From the NCBI GenBank assembly GCA_033032175.1, contig CM065323.1, positions 9,362,001 through 9,426,000 of the forward strand: a stretch of DNA of 64,000 bases, in the 5' to 3' direction. The notes under the pieces were generated by a model. That model had not been told where the DNA came from. It saw only the letters and a list, made by a program, of their open reading frames with translations, and made no database searches. The position numbers and the translations under genes are program-made. The DNA comes from Saturnia japonica. Lineage: Eukaryota > Arthropoda > Insecta > Lepidoptera > Saturniidae. Positions 23,510 to 35,775 of the stretch are shown here, piece by piece. The first letter of the stretch is position 1, and each line of letters opens with the position of its first letter.

Positions 23510-24631
23510 TCAACAAAATCTTGGAGGTGGGTTGGACAGCATCATTGGAATAGCATTTTTTTCCTTGCAAGAAATTGTCCAAATTCCGTAAAAAATGGTA
23601 ATCTGCCCGTAGAGTATGGTGGGTGTCAGAGACATTCCAACCGTAATTCCTCTTAGCGACGTCTGTCGTGAGGTATGTGGTCTAGCGTTGTCTTGAAGTA
23701 GCAATGCGCTAGAGAGATTGACCAGTTTCGGTTTTTTAATGACTAGCTTTTCCATCGTGGTTTGCAATTGTTGACAATAAATAAAATGAAATAAAAAATA
23801 AAAAAGCCTTTTATTCCATGTAGTAAGAAAACGTAATAAAAAAATTAAAAAAGAGTATTAATATTGTGCTTTGCATGGACCCCTCTCAGGTAAGGGTAAA
23901 GGCCTCCCCAAGGATTTCCATTTTTCCCTATTCTTTGCTACTTGTAACCATTTAGTTCCTGCGGTTTTCTTTATATCATCCTCCCATCTCAATACAATAC
24001 AATACAGATCTGTTATTATCGTCTGGCCAGATCTTAGGAAGTTGTAGTGTATGACACCAGCACTAGTCCACCAAACACACACCATTACCTTTTTCTGAGT
24101 TAACTTTCGCTTGGGACAGGATTTGGTTTGTTCTCCTGGGTTCAACCATGTGATGAGCGTTTCCGATTGTCGTAAAGGATCCATTTTTCGTCACAAGTAA
24201 CCATACGATTCAAAATTTCCTCGTTATTGTAACGATTGAGTAATGTAACGCAGTTCTCAATGCGTGTTTGTTGGTGTGCTTCAGTCAATTCATGCAGTAC
24301 CCATTTCTCGTGCTTTTTCACTTTTCCAATTTGTTTAAATTAAAATTATTTTATCACTCACTCCGAAGCCTGCCGCTAATTCCGATGTGGTTTGTGATGG
24401 ATTCGCTTTCACGATTCTTCATTGTCAACTAGGGTCTCTAGCCGTCCACGGGGTTTGCTTCGTAGGTAAACATTTCCAGGTTGAAAACGTTGGAACCAAA
24501 AACTTACCTACCGTGCTTTCTTTTACAATAGCTTCCCCATTCCCATCACTAATCCTTCGAGCTGTTTCTGCAGCGCTGATGCCATAATGCAACTCATATT
24601 CGTAAATAACGCGATATTTTAAGTTTTCCAT
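23510..24631 (-). pseudogene. mariner transposase pseudogene, interrupted
   Basis: Minus-strand transposase starting at the ATG at 24,631 (MENLKYRVIYEYELHYGISA, the N-terminal DNA-binding helices). It then loses frame, reappears with the first catalytic block (TGTGACGAAAAATGG, C-DEKW) near 24,180 and continues as KSCPKRKLTQKKV and CVWWTSAGVIHYNFLRSGQT. It is cut by the LINE insertion at 23,780-23,998 and resumes with KPKLVNLSSALLLQDNARPH (second catalytic aspartate). It ends with degraded sequence near 23,510. Similar in sequence to the copy at 15,731-16,516. Confidence 0.85.
23780..23998 (-). mobile_element. 5'-truncated LINE insertion with target-site duplication
   Basis: The insertion is bounded by ACAATA at 23,774-23,779 and 23,999-24,004. 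Removing it restores the mariner order seen in the copy at 15,731 (GACAGATCTGTATTGTCAAC). The inserted minus-strand sequence encodes a LINE ORF C terminus (RWEDDIKKTAGTKWLQVAKN, then REKWKSLG, stop after KAQY). A 3' untranslated region and an A/T-rich tail follow. The related block at 55,735-55,785 is the 3' end of the same kind of element in the other orientation. Confidence 0.85.
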
Positions 24632-24820
24632 TTTGTGAAAAGAACTATGTCAAAGAAAAATCTAATTGTGCGAAAACAAATGAATTACTAAATTCGAAAC
24701 ACAAATACACAAGCCTAAATTTGAAATAAATTTGTATTTCGAATTACTAACCGAACGCTGATATTTGAGATCAAAGTGGCCAGTTCAACAAAACTCCAAT
24801 TTTATATATAAGCACCTAAT

Positions 24821-25229
24821 ATTCGTCTGTGCATTTGATTTTGATCATAAGGAAAAAGCGCAAGTTATTGGCGTGCAGTGTGTACACATTCCTAAATTAT
24901 ATATTTTTTTATTTATATATTTTGGCTTACCAACATAACAGCAATAAACTTTGTTAATAAAAACTATTCAAATGAAACTAAAATGCCTGTTATAGTTGTA
25001 GGCGAACACGACGTGCTCATACAACATACTTAAATAATAAATTTAACTATATCCATATAAAATAATACACATTAAACATAAAGAATTAATATAAATGAGA
25101 ATAATAATAATTAACGAAATTTAAACTAATTGAAACTAAAAAACAGCAACATCTTAATATTGTTCTTTAGGGTTAGATGACTGATATTCCAATATTGTTT
25201 TTATGATTATTAATATTAGAGGTGAGCTA
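24821..25229. other. no feature recognised
   Basis: AT-rich, no gene or repeat recognised. Confidence 0.45.
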
Positions 25230-25745
25230 TAGCAGGTAAAATAAGATACATGTTACTCCTGTTCCTGTTCCAGAGGAATAACAGTTCCAGTAACCTGTTC
25301 CAAAATAACAGCCTGTTACGCTTTAGTACGGATATAATTATGTAGTAACACTTGTAACTATAGTTAAGTATAGATCGGCAACTCCATCAAATCCATCAAT
25401 TAATCAATCCTTCAACCAATCCATGAAGCAGTCCATCAATCAATAATTTATAATGAACATCCTTACGCTGCTAGAACACAGAAAAAAATGTTCTAAACTG
25501 AAACAATAACACTCTCTGGGACAGGTACGTAAGAACAGCCTGTTCATTTTAGAGGTAACAGTTACGAGCTGTTACTTAGAAACGCCTATTTTTTTGTATC
25601 TGTTCCGATAAATACGCCTCATTAGTATGTGGAACAGCCTAGTATTTAGTAACAGCTTTTTCTGATATTACATAACAGTTCCAAACTGTTACTTGTAAAT
25701 ACCTGTTATTTTTACCTGTTCCAATAAATACGCCTCATTCCTAAT
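25230..25745. repeat. cluster of CTGTTCC / GTAACAG motifs with a partial tandem duplication
   Basis: Over about 500 bp the words CTGTTCC, GGAACAG, GTAACAG and CTGTTAC occur repeatedly on both strands. The segment ending CTGTTCCGATAAATACGCCT (to about 25,625) is repeated as CTGTTCCAATAAATACGCCT (to about 25,737), roughly 115 bp apart. A short ATCCATCAATC-type run lies at 25,385-25,445. It looks like a decayed satellite or inverted-repeat transposon; not identified. Confidence 0.7.
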
Positions 25746-26022
25746 TAATATTAATAACTAGCTAACCCATGCGTATATTTCGCACATTGTAGGATGTAAA
25801 TAATCTAAGTATTATCATGACATGATAATTAAACATAGTATTAATACATGGCGCCTTGAATATATTTTCATTAGCATTGATAGATGGAATTCATTTAATC
25901 ATTTTTTAACCGTTGAATTGTAAACGATCTGTCTGTGTTTCGTCAATAGCAGGGAACATAAGCTTTAAAGTGATGTTCGAATCATTAATTTTTATGAACA
26001 ATCACTTTTTTATTTATTTATT

Positions 26023-26170
26023 AACTGATTATACTGTTAGCCATAAGGGCCCAAGAAAACTCGAGCCGCAGACGGCTTTTACAGCTTCACAAGGGATGGG
26101 GACGAGCGCTGATCGCACTTCAGCTTGGGCTGTTGCCGAATGAAGAATCACCGGAGACATGGCATAATGT
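26023..26170 (+). repeat. interspersed repeat family B
   Basis: ACTGATTATACTGTTAGCCA, CCGCAGACGGCTTTTACAGC and TTCAC blocks match the 61,195-61,490 copy, followed by GGGGACGAGCG, which that copy also has as GGGGGCGAGCG. Confidence 0.68.
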
Positions 26171-29100
26171 TTGTTCTGGTTTGCAACAATTTTGGAATTG
26201 TAATCAAACCTATACCCAAATTGGATTTAGTTCGCCATACTAGGAATGGAACCGGTTCAGTTTCTTAGTAACCTTGACCGCGTAGGCAGTCCACAAACAA
26301 CGTCGTTGTTTCAACAAAGTTTTGCTTCCGGGTCAAATTGTTAAAAAAGATCTGATAGAAAAAAGATTCAATAAAAATCATTTTACATATTTTGATCATT
26401 TCTAAAGGTCACTTCCGTTATCATTTTACAGTAGATTAAATAACATTTTTTTAGACATGTACAATTATTTTAAACGAATGGTTATTGACATAGACTAGCT
26501 TAGTCAGTTATATTTAGTAATTAATATTATTATGGTTTGTACTTCGTTGTATCTTCATAAATTTGCGGGATTGTAGATGGTACTTGGTAGCATATTACAT
26601 CTGGTAAAATTAAACCTATCGATTGCCTGTCAAAGACACTTGAACGAAGAAGGCGTTAATCACAAAATGTTATGTACCTAATTCTTCAGAGTTCAATGAT
26701 TAATGGATCAAATTTACTATTTAAAATAGGAGTGCTTGGTGTAAGTAAGAAATAATATTTCTTCGAATTATATGTATAGCAAATAGTATACCAAATAAAT
26801 ATTATATTTTGCCATACTTCAATTCTCGCGAGCTACTATCACAGCACAATAATTATTGTGTAATGAAATACACACAATTTTAAAACTGTACAATATATTT
26901 ATAATGTGCATTTTATATGTATATAATGGATTCTTCACATAATAAATGTAATAAAAAAGATTTAAAAAATTATTAACAAAACATGTGTTCTTTTAGCGGT
27001 TGTTGCCGATATAAAATGTATAAACTATTAATTACAAAACTATGAATAATAAATTCATAAAACGTTTCGGAATGACATTAAGAGTTTTCGATAGGGTTTT
27101 ACACGTTTCTATAACGGACGCGAACGGTATAGAGCTACAAGAATTTAATTTATAAACACATATTAAGATTTATTTATATATATTTTGTTCGAAATATATT
27201 GATAGATAAAAACTAAATAAACGTTTGTAAAATTAAGTGGTTGCATGCGGTATATTTATGCGAGTAAACTATTTGAAGAACTGATCTTCATGTTTCTATA
27301 TTGAGGTTCGCTCTTGATGGTTTATTCGATTTTAATATTGTAAATTACAAAAACGATCAATTTGAGAAATTTTGTGAAGTTTAAATAATAATTTAACTAA
27401 TTCTTATTTGTAGTAGCAAAAAGAGTCTCCAAGTTAAAAATCTTTTGATTTTACGTCGCAATTTAGGTGCCGGTTTTATCGGACTTAAACTGTTTTGTGA
27501 TCAATTCAAACCAAAAAGCTAACGATGTCAAATAAAGTCTATATCAGAATTACATAATTATACTTAGAGAAATGTTTTTTCTTTGGATTTTATTTTTACT
27601 AAGTGTATTTATTAACTTATTATTCTGAAATAACACATAGTAAAATCGTTTAGGCTACGAAAGTTAATTAGGAAGCTGTTTAGCGTTTGCAACTCTTCGT
27701 GTATTTAAGCAACTAGTATCATGTTTCTAAAATGTACTATTCGCTTAAAATAGTATTACTTTTAGTTATAACATAGTTTGAGCATTAAAATACGTTAGGT
27801 GAAGATAGCTTGTTAATCCATATTTAGTTTTAATTATCACACAGTTTTAAAGACATCTAAATATTTCTTGAAATAGATTCGGTTTTATAATTTTAGTAAG
27901 ATGTAAAAAAAGTTCTTTGTGTTTTGTGATGCTAAATAAATGCAAAATACATCGAAACTTTGAAAGCCAATAATTTTGTCTTTCAAGTTTATTAGTTGGT
28001 AAAAGTACACTGTCTTCAATTCCACTACATCATCGATTTCTGTGTCAAATTTCATTGTAATCCATCCTGTTGTTTGAGCGCTATTGATGAACGTGGTGTG
28101 TTTGAATACATACATGTTTTACATTATAAGTATATAATGTTAGATATAAAATTATTCATTTACCTAATATTCCGCGAGTTTAAAATAATAAAGTTTGTAT
28201 AAAAAGGATTGCGTTTAAAAATATTATAGAAGCGCTAACAATCGATGTCTTTAGACTGAGTTTATTGTTAAACAGGTGTTCGGCTTTCACAATTCGTCCG
28301 CCCCAGCCGCCGCCGCGCCGTGCTATATTAATCTTCAATCGTTTACTAATGAGTCGGCTGCTGTCTAAACAGATTGTATTGTTATACTGGTCGAATTAAG
28401 TTATGTTATTATTAAGTTATGTAACTAAGACTAAGGACTATTAGTTGAGTTGTTGACCCTACAGCCGACAGCAATGCAAGTGACAGTTTCAATACCTCGC
28501 CTATTGCTGCAGAGTTTAACTTCTAAAACTTAAAAAAGTAAACTAAGACTCCTTGTGTTTTATAAATTTACTTTAAACTATATTTTGAAATAGAAAATAA
28601 AAAAATAATTGGTGAAATTTAGTTAAATCATGTTTTAAAATATGTACTTCCGGTTTTGTAAATACTAGTTTCATTTTATTTAATGCACAAATTCTTTACT
28701 ATTAATATAATATTCAATACGCAAAACTACTTCCAAAAATCCGAATTTCAATTTCGATTATTGTTTAGAAGACCATATCTTGATAATTACATATAGAACA
28801 AAAATGTGTGCTTATTTTCATACATCCTAGAAGTACATTTAGGCATTTTAGGCGAAATATGAACGAATTTTAGAAACCTTACCTTTTTTCGTTGTCCGCT
28901 TCACGTGTAATGCCCCCCGAAAAGAAATGAAATATTAAAAGGTACGGAGGAATATATGACTATAGGCTATAGGATATGTATGTATTTGTATATAACTTGG
29001 TAATTGTTTAAAACTGCCGGAAAGGATCAGTGCTCACGCTGCAGTGTTGCAGTGGTCTCTTAAAATCAGGTGGACAGCATACCTGTTTGTACTTTGTGAC

Positions 29101-29576
29101 ATATAAAAATCTCGCTCCTTCAATAATAAACCGCCTCGACACTTACTCGATACTTACTTATATTTAGGTTTAACTTATTAGGTTCAGCTTAGGGTTTACC
29201 GATACCAAATACCTTTGTTGTTTATGATTTTCCTTTGTCTTTAAATAAAAGACAACAGCATAAAATGTGAACTATTAAAGCAATCAAATAAGTTTTTCTG
29301 AAAAAGTCACGTTAAAGGTTTAAAAACCTAACTATGCACGGAGCATCTCTATAAAATTTATTGCAGTAATTATTGTCAAATAAAAGGCTTTATGGAACTA
29401 ACTACACGTAAATCGATGACAGGCGTAAGACGTGTTAATACAGTGATTATACCAAACTAAAATGTTCAATCTAACAGTTAAAAATTCTGTTTATAGTTGT
29501 ATTTACAAAAATATTATCTTATTACAATAAGTGAGCAATTCTTGTATAATATTTACAGTGTCGAACCATCAGTATC
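26171..29576. other. no feature recognised
   Basis: About 3.4 kb of AT-rich sequence. A short GC-rich patch (CCGCCCCAGCCGCCGCCGCG) lies at about 28,299-28,320. Open frames at 27,885-28,202 are unsupported. Confidence 0.4.
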
Positions 29577-29800
29577 AGAAACGTCTGACGGGTCTTCGTC
29601 AAATTATTTGGCCCAGATACGCTTTTTTAGTCGCTCGATCCTCTCCCATTCTCTCAATATGATCAAGCCACCGAAGACGGAGCGCTTTCATCTCGCCGAT
29701 AATGTTTGGATCGTCTATTATATCTTAGATTTCCCAGTTTTTGCGGATCTTCCATGTCCCATCTTCTCTCTTCGTTGGTCCCAAGTTAAAAAAGTCAAGT
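29577..29800 (-). pseudogene. LINE reverse transcriptase C-terminal fragment
   Basis: On the minus strand the sequence gives EMKALRLRWLDHIERMGEDR and ATKKAYLGQII. That is the RWLGHxERM...R-type segment found near the C terminus of many non-LTR retrotransposon polyproteins. Stops and frame breaks surround it. It differs from the family at 6,570-6,830. The plus-strand open frame over it is a shadow. Confidence 0.7.
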
Positions 29801-31032
29801 ATGCACTAGAAATACAACAAAGGTATAAACTGTCGTTTTTCTGTATTTATTTACAAATAATATCTACTACTTAATTGGCTTCTGGGATTTTTATACAAAT
29901 CCTTGGCAATAATAATAGGTAGGTATCTAATAGAGCCCTTTACGCCCTATGATCAGTTTCGCAACGAGTCTTGGTCCACGGTCCGTTGACGGGCGTGCCG
30001 ATCGATCTAGTTTATACTTTACCTAGGTATTTTAAACTATAAAATTATGAAACCGTACATTGAACTCGATATTTAACATATAAATGACAAGAAAGCTTAA
30101 ATCAATTAATGATTATATTAAAATGGCTACTAGCTGTCCCGTGTGATTATTTCAGTAATATAGTATTAAGTAAACAATTTAAACACTGCCATGTTAGTTA
30201 AACAAGTTGTTTCTTGCATGCTTCTTAAATATTAGTTTATTTTTCGTCAATAGCGCGGATAACCTAAGTTTTCAAATGACGTCTGAATTTTTAGTTTTGA
30301 TGAATTTTTAAAGAGATATATTGCTTTGACACAAAAAGAAACTTTCATAAATAAATAATTAAAGAAATAGTTTACAGTTATTACTGCTTGAGCCGGAAGC
30401 GTTTGCTGTAAGTTGTGACACGTACATGTTATAAATCCCATATGTTTGTTGCGGAAGACTAGTGCAAAAAATCTTATTAGCTTATTTTATCGACCGTTAA
30501 AAGTGAAAAATACATGATATTAACATTATTTCCAAAGACGATCGCCGCTAGCAAAATATTGGAAAATTCAGTAAGTTCACAATACTTCTTCGAACATCCC
30601 CAGAAACTCGTCTTAAGGCATCAAACAACGAGCTTGCAAATTTTTTAACATCAAATAAGTAATTTATATACACTGTATACGGGAAGTAGATAGTTGGCGG
30701 AGAAATGTATAAAAGCTTTTATTGTACATTCATTTCCAGGTATAGGTAAAAATAAATATAAGCAAGCTACAGAAATAAGTTATCATTTATTGTTAAACCT
30801 ATCGGCATTTGAAGGTTTAAAGCACCATCGAACAAGAACAATACCTCAGGAAACACCTACTAACTGTGGGTAATGTGGACTTTATCATTGTACACGCAGC
30901 GCGTTTTTTACTGAAATTTTGAATGAATTAACACTTTATTTTACTTTTTTAGTTTACACACTGGCGAGCTTAAATCCATTAAAAAAAAATTCCGGTAGTG
31001 CAACTAGAAAATTAATAAAAATGAAATAACAA
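29801..31032. other. little recognised; possible Helitron end at 30,130
   Basis: A short match to the inverted Helitron end (CTAGCTGTCCCGTGTG) starts at 30,130 but its body is not clear. Nothing else is supported. Confidence 0.35.
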
Positions 31033-31195
31033 GATAATTTTTAACGAAAAAGACAACCAACTTCAATGATTTTGAGGAGTTTCCTGGTGTATCTTCGAAG
31101 TCGGATGTCCAATACCGATGAAATTAAAATGGGATCACCCTTGAGGTATCATCCCCTATCCAATGAAAAAAAGAATCATCTAAATCGGTTGTTCG
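31033..31195 (+). repeat. interspersed repeat family A
   Basis: The blocks ACAACCAACTTCAATGATTT, CTGGTGTATCTTCGAAGTCG, AAATGGGATCACCCTTGAGG and AATCGGTTGTTCGAACTG are ordered as in 6,983-7,160. Confidence 0.7.
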
Positions 31196-32006
31196 AACTG
31201 AAAACGTAAAATGACGTAAAAACGTTAAGTTAAAATAAGTAATTTTACATTCATTTTTCTAAAATTGAAGACGGGCTTTAATTTATATTCAAGTTACACA
31301 ATTATTGAAGTTATCTTAAAGTAAATATGTTTAAAAGTTTCTTACTTATGTTACACAATTAATTTAAGTCATGAATTGCTTTTTGGCCAACTCGCGTCTT
31401 TTATACGCAAAACGCGTTCAATAATAATATATTGTACTGCATTATCAAATTGCAGTGCCCATTTTTGGGTTTAATTGTAAGCATGACCTCCTCGAAACCG
31501 AGGCGGTGTAGCCACGGTCGTTGTTTCATTAGTTTTGCGAAATTGAAGTGAATTAGAGCAGCAATTTGTGTGTGCGACGCGTCCTAGACGGTTTGGGCAC
31601 AATACCGTTACGCAAAAATGCGATTGGCAATGAGGATTTTAATTTAATTTTGATTCTATACTCCTAACTATATTTGACAAGCTCTATTATTAACAAGGAA
31701 AAAAACATACTGCAACAAAAACACAATTTTCTTCTTCTTCTATTTTTGCTTTTTATTTCATTCTCAGACTTCTTACTTAAATATTATATTATAGCCTATG
31801 TCACTTCCACAGTTAAGACGCATCTAACGATAACTCGTATGCTAGAAATCCATCAATCTGTTTAGGCTACAGAGCGTGCCAAAGACATAGAAGACATACG
31901 GTTGAAAAACATAACCCTCCTTTTTCGCAATCGAGTAAAAATGGATTTTTGGGCTAATGTCATCAATCAATCATATCACTGTGATATCTATGCAAACTTT
32001 TACTTA
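31196..32006. other. no feature recognised
   Basis: No gene or recognised repeat. Confidence 0.4.
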
Positions 32007-32190
32007 CTAGCTGGCCCGAAGACATTGTCCTGCCCTTTCCGATAGTCAAAAACTCGACGGCAGTACCACTTATCACGTTCAGGGATATCATATAAATTTT
32101 CGTCATGAAAGATACTTAGATCTTCTTTACAACTTTTCTTCATAGGGTTATTTCAAACTTTTACTACTTATCTTTAACATTATACTTTTG
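32007..32190 (-). mobile_element. degenerate Helitron-like element
   Basis: It begins CTAGCTGGCCCGAAGACATTGTCCTGCCC on the plus strand, similar to the inverted CTAG end of the family, preceded by A. The other end is not defined. Confidence 0.4.
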
Positions 32191-32461
32191 TTTTCGCGTA
32201 TATTTTCGCTTTCTTATTGTGTAAATACAAATGATACTGAGATTATTGGTAATGTAATAAATAAGTTCAACAGAAAGTATTGCCAATCATTACAAAATAA
32301 TCAATGTATGTTATATAGAGTAAAAAGTATTTTTGTGTAATACTAAAAGCTTTCTGGCGAAATTTGAAAAGGTTACAACGAATAAAAATTTACCATTTAT
32401 ATTTTATTTTGTACTGAAGAATTTTGTATGTAAGATTGTGTACTTTTTATGCAAGCTCGGT

Positions 32462-32762
32462 GGAATGAGTATGTTCTTTAACATGCCGATGAGTGAGGTA
32501 GAGTTGAAGGATGACGACGACTTTCAAGAGATTGACATCTTGTACGAATTCAATACGGCGAAAAACCGCTACGCAGCTAACGGTTGTATGCACCGAAACG
32601 GGCTACGATGTATATATCGATCACAATATTATAATCCAACAAAATTGCATGTTCTCATTGCTTGTTTACAAGAATTGTGACATATGCATGCATGCGTTGG
32701 GTTTGGGTGTCTCGATATATTATGGCGACACCCCTCGGTACCAAATTAATTCTTCTCAATAA
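32462..32762 (+). other. unidentified coding-like patch
   Basis: Two overlapping plus-strand frames give FFNMPMSEVELKDDDDFQEI followed by DILYEFNTAKNRYAAN, and in the next frame TATQLTVVCTETGYDVYIDH then NIIIQQNC. The composition is less AT-rich and more codon-like than the surroundings, and the apparent frame shift suggests a decayed coding piece. I do not recognise the family; it could be a transposon remnant or chance. Confidence 0.25.
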
Positions 32763-32892
32763 GTCATTATGCTACACCAACAATTATGTACACTCATACT
32801 ACATTTAAATTAATATGTTTAAATATTTAAAGGTGAATTTAATATGTAGTTCTTACATATAAATACAACATGCATATTAGGACGTGTGACAA

Positions 32893-32965
32893 GTCTGGTG
32901 AAGCTGTAAAAGCCGTCAGAAGCTCCAGGGCATCTAAGGCTAACAGTTTAGTCGGTTCCAAAAAA
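32893..32965 (-). repeat. interspersed repeat family B, fragment
   Basis: TCTGGTGAAGCTGTAAAAGC, CGTCAGAAGC, GGGCATCTAAGGCTAACAGT and TTAGTCGGTTC match the inverted form of the family B core. Confidence 0.68.
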
Positions 32966-35396
32966 AATAAGAAAAGGACGCGTGACCTCTTCCCCCTACC
33001 CCGTAACCTCACGTGATATTTTGCAAAATGCGTATTTTTGGTGTAAATACGTCAATCGTCGTTTGACTGTATTGGGTTTATTTAAAAAAACATAATTTGC
33101 TTAATTATTTTTAAGACAAAACGTAGTCGTGATAAAATCGAACAATAACTACTTAAAGTTATAAAAAGAATATTCATTCTAATTCAGTCCACCGGGACTC
33201 GTGTGAGGTTTCAAGAGTGATACGGGAACCAAAATGTACTTACATATGATTTTCAGTAAAACCATCTGCTCCGGCAGGCCGGTGGCGGCAAAATAATCGA
33301 AGGACTACTGAGCTACTTTGTAGAATTTGTATATTACCGCGATAAATATCATTGTGTAGGATTTAGCCAAATTTTAGTGGAGAAACATATTGTTCTTAAA
33401 TTAACTGTTTCTTGCGGCAAAAAATTTCGTGATATTTGCCGAGGACCCCCCCCCCCCACTTGAGGTTGGATGTGATTCGGCTAGGCTAGAGCCCTCCCTA
33501 AAAGCCTCCCGTAATTAATGAACGACCCCCTATGTAAGGAGAGAATACTACCAGCTTATAATAAAATGCCTCCAATCCAGAAGGAAGGGCACTGGTGTAA
33601 CCGCCATGCCTACCCACGATATATTTGCTATTTCAACGCCTAGAAATCAATACTACTATTATTTTTCTCAGTACAATATGAAACTACAAGAACATTTCTC
33701 AAGGTGTTCTGGTTTCCTTACGTTGTTTTTCTTTATTGTTGCTGATGGTTCAATAAACACAAATTAGTAATTTCACAGAAATTCTGGAAAAATCGTTGGT
33801 TCTTGTCGAGGCTTTTTAAACTTGCGTCGAATCGATAAGACAATCGTTCAACCACCACAACTTATAATATATAAATGTATATTGCCCATACCATTACCAT
33901 TTGTGATAGCCAGACACTCTTAGCAATTATAAACCAAAAGAAAGTTAGAAAAAATGTGCTGCTATTATCGAAATGCAACTCGATAACTTCAGCTATTTAG
34001 GATCTTACAGAGGGACTAGATATAATGGAAGTTGTTCCTCTGACAGTGCAGCTAAAATGCTGATGTCATGGTTCATTTTGTGTTATCACTAGAATATATA
34101 AATTTTCACAAATTACTTTATTTATTTATTTAATCATAATAGGGCCCTATTCTATGAATCATTTCCATGATTTAACTATTTTCATATTTTAAGTTGTAAT
34201 TGGAATTTTAAAATATTAAAACTATATTATCGCCTGATATTTTCAAATATCGAAACATATTATTTCAAATAAAAATATAGAAATAATTATTAACATTAAA
34301 TTATACATATTTTGCTACAAATACGGCATAATACAACTTATTTTTTTAATAGTTTTTATAAACTATGTTGAGAATGCATACTTAAATTATTTTAATAACT
34401 ATCCGGATTTGTGATTATAAAAAATATGGTAAAATCTTAAATAAACTGTGTATTTATCTTAAGTTTATACTTTGTTCTAATTTTAATTATATAATTTATG
34501 TGACAGTTACAAGTATTTAAATTGCTTTAAAACTTTAAAGTTATCGTATGAAAAAAATACGTCAAATTGAATATATAGATAAGGGATGTGATAATATTTT
34601 CGTACAAGTGGATATTTTTCATAATGAATAATATGATATAGAAATTTATAAGTAGGTATAGTCGTGTTTTGTTTAGTTTTAGTCGGTGTATACACGTTGG
34701 ATGCTCTCTGACTGAAACAAAAAAACCTATTCCTTACTAAACTTGGCTAGTCTAAATACATTATACTCACAGAGATAATTTTGTATGCATAGCGTATTAG
34801 TATGTATGTTTTTGTATACATTGTGTATTTGAAAAAAAAACGAGGTTAGAAAATTTTGTACATACTTAAATTATTATCTACTTATTTGGCAACGGCTGAA
34901 AGTTTACAAAAATAATAGGTAATTCGTATTCGTAAATACTATATCCGTCATGTTCAAAAGTATCTAAATTCAATAGTAACAACCCTAAATCGTGCGCATT
35001 CATACAAGCCGCGCCTGTGCAATGTCGCAACTGCGTTACGAAACTATTTTAGTAATAAATAATAATACATACTATGATCATTGACCTTAAAGAACCGTAG
35101 TCCATGGATAGTGCAGAGGGACACCTAACAATGGCTTAGTTCAAATATCTTTGATTATGTTTCTAGAAATATCTATATCCTTGACACTGTTCTCAATGCG
35201 GTCAATGTTACATATTATTTGAATCATAAATGATTTTTTAAACTTAATGATTTTAGTTGTGTTGGAAAACAAACCATAGTTAAGCAATGTTTGTCACGAT
35301 TTCGTATTTTGTATATCTAAATTATCGTGAAAGCTATATATGTAATTATAATTTTCACTTTGTTAATATGGTAAATGCATCACATTAGAGTATAAT
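32966..35396. other. no gene recognised
   Basis: AT-rich. A 13-base C run lies near 33,448-33,460, next to sequence rich in GC (GAGGACC... CTTGAGGTTGG) that may be a decayed element. Nothing else is supported. Confidence 0.4.
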
Positions 35397-35766
35397 ATGT
35401 CACCGGGTAATTGAATGAACCGTTAGTCTATAAACAATCTAGTGAGATTGTAAAGTGCCGGTAGATTGTAAATGGACACTAAAAAGTTGCAATCTATCGA
35501 TTACAATTTCGTAAGTTTATAAACTAACTGGATCGGTTAGGTTGAAACTGTAATCATAACGCACAAGCCTCACCAGCGGCCGCGGCCGGCTAGTATCAGT
35601 AACATAACAAATAAGCCGTTGACAATTTAGTTTTCAAGTACTCTAATATCAAAATAGACTTATCTAAAAAAAAGAAAAATTAGTGTCCGTTTACAATCTA
35701 CCGAAAGTTGACAATTTCACAAGATTGTATAAAAACTAACAGTTAGTACAATTACCTGGTGACATA
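35397..35766. mobile_element. MITE-like element with about 87-bp terminal inverted repeats
   Basis: The left end reads ATGTCACCGGGTAATTG...GGTAGATTGTAAATGGACACTAA. The right end, reversed, reads ATGTCACCAGGTAATTG...GGTAGATTGTAAACGGACACTAA. The arms (about 35,398-35,485 and 35,680-35,766) are about 75-80 percent similar by eye. The flanks are TA/AT-rich, so a TA or ATAT target is possible. The 370-bp element has no coding frame; a CGGCCGCGGCCGGC patch lies in the centre. The family is not recognised. Confidence 0.82.
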
Positions 35767-35775
35767 TACTTATTA

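Larger units (their letters stand above)
23341..24820 (-). mobile_element. mariner element with a LINE fragment inserted in it
   Basis: Terminal inverted repeats at 23,341-23,370 (GATCCTTATATATGAATTTA) and, inverted, 24,786-24,820 (TTAGGTGCTTATATATAAAA) bound 1,480 bp. Subtracting a 219-bp LINE insertion leaves about 1.26 kb, the usual size of a mariner. The ends are of the same type as those at 664-692 and 16,484-16,516. The transposase inside is on the minus strand and broken. Confidence 0.85.

Noticed and set aside
29497..29874. 125-codon plus-strand gene
   Set aside because: It is the antisense shadow of a LINE fragment whose recognisable protein is on the minus strand.
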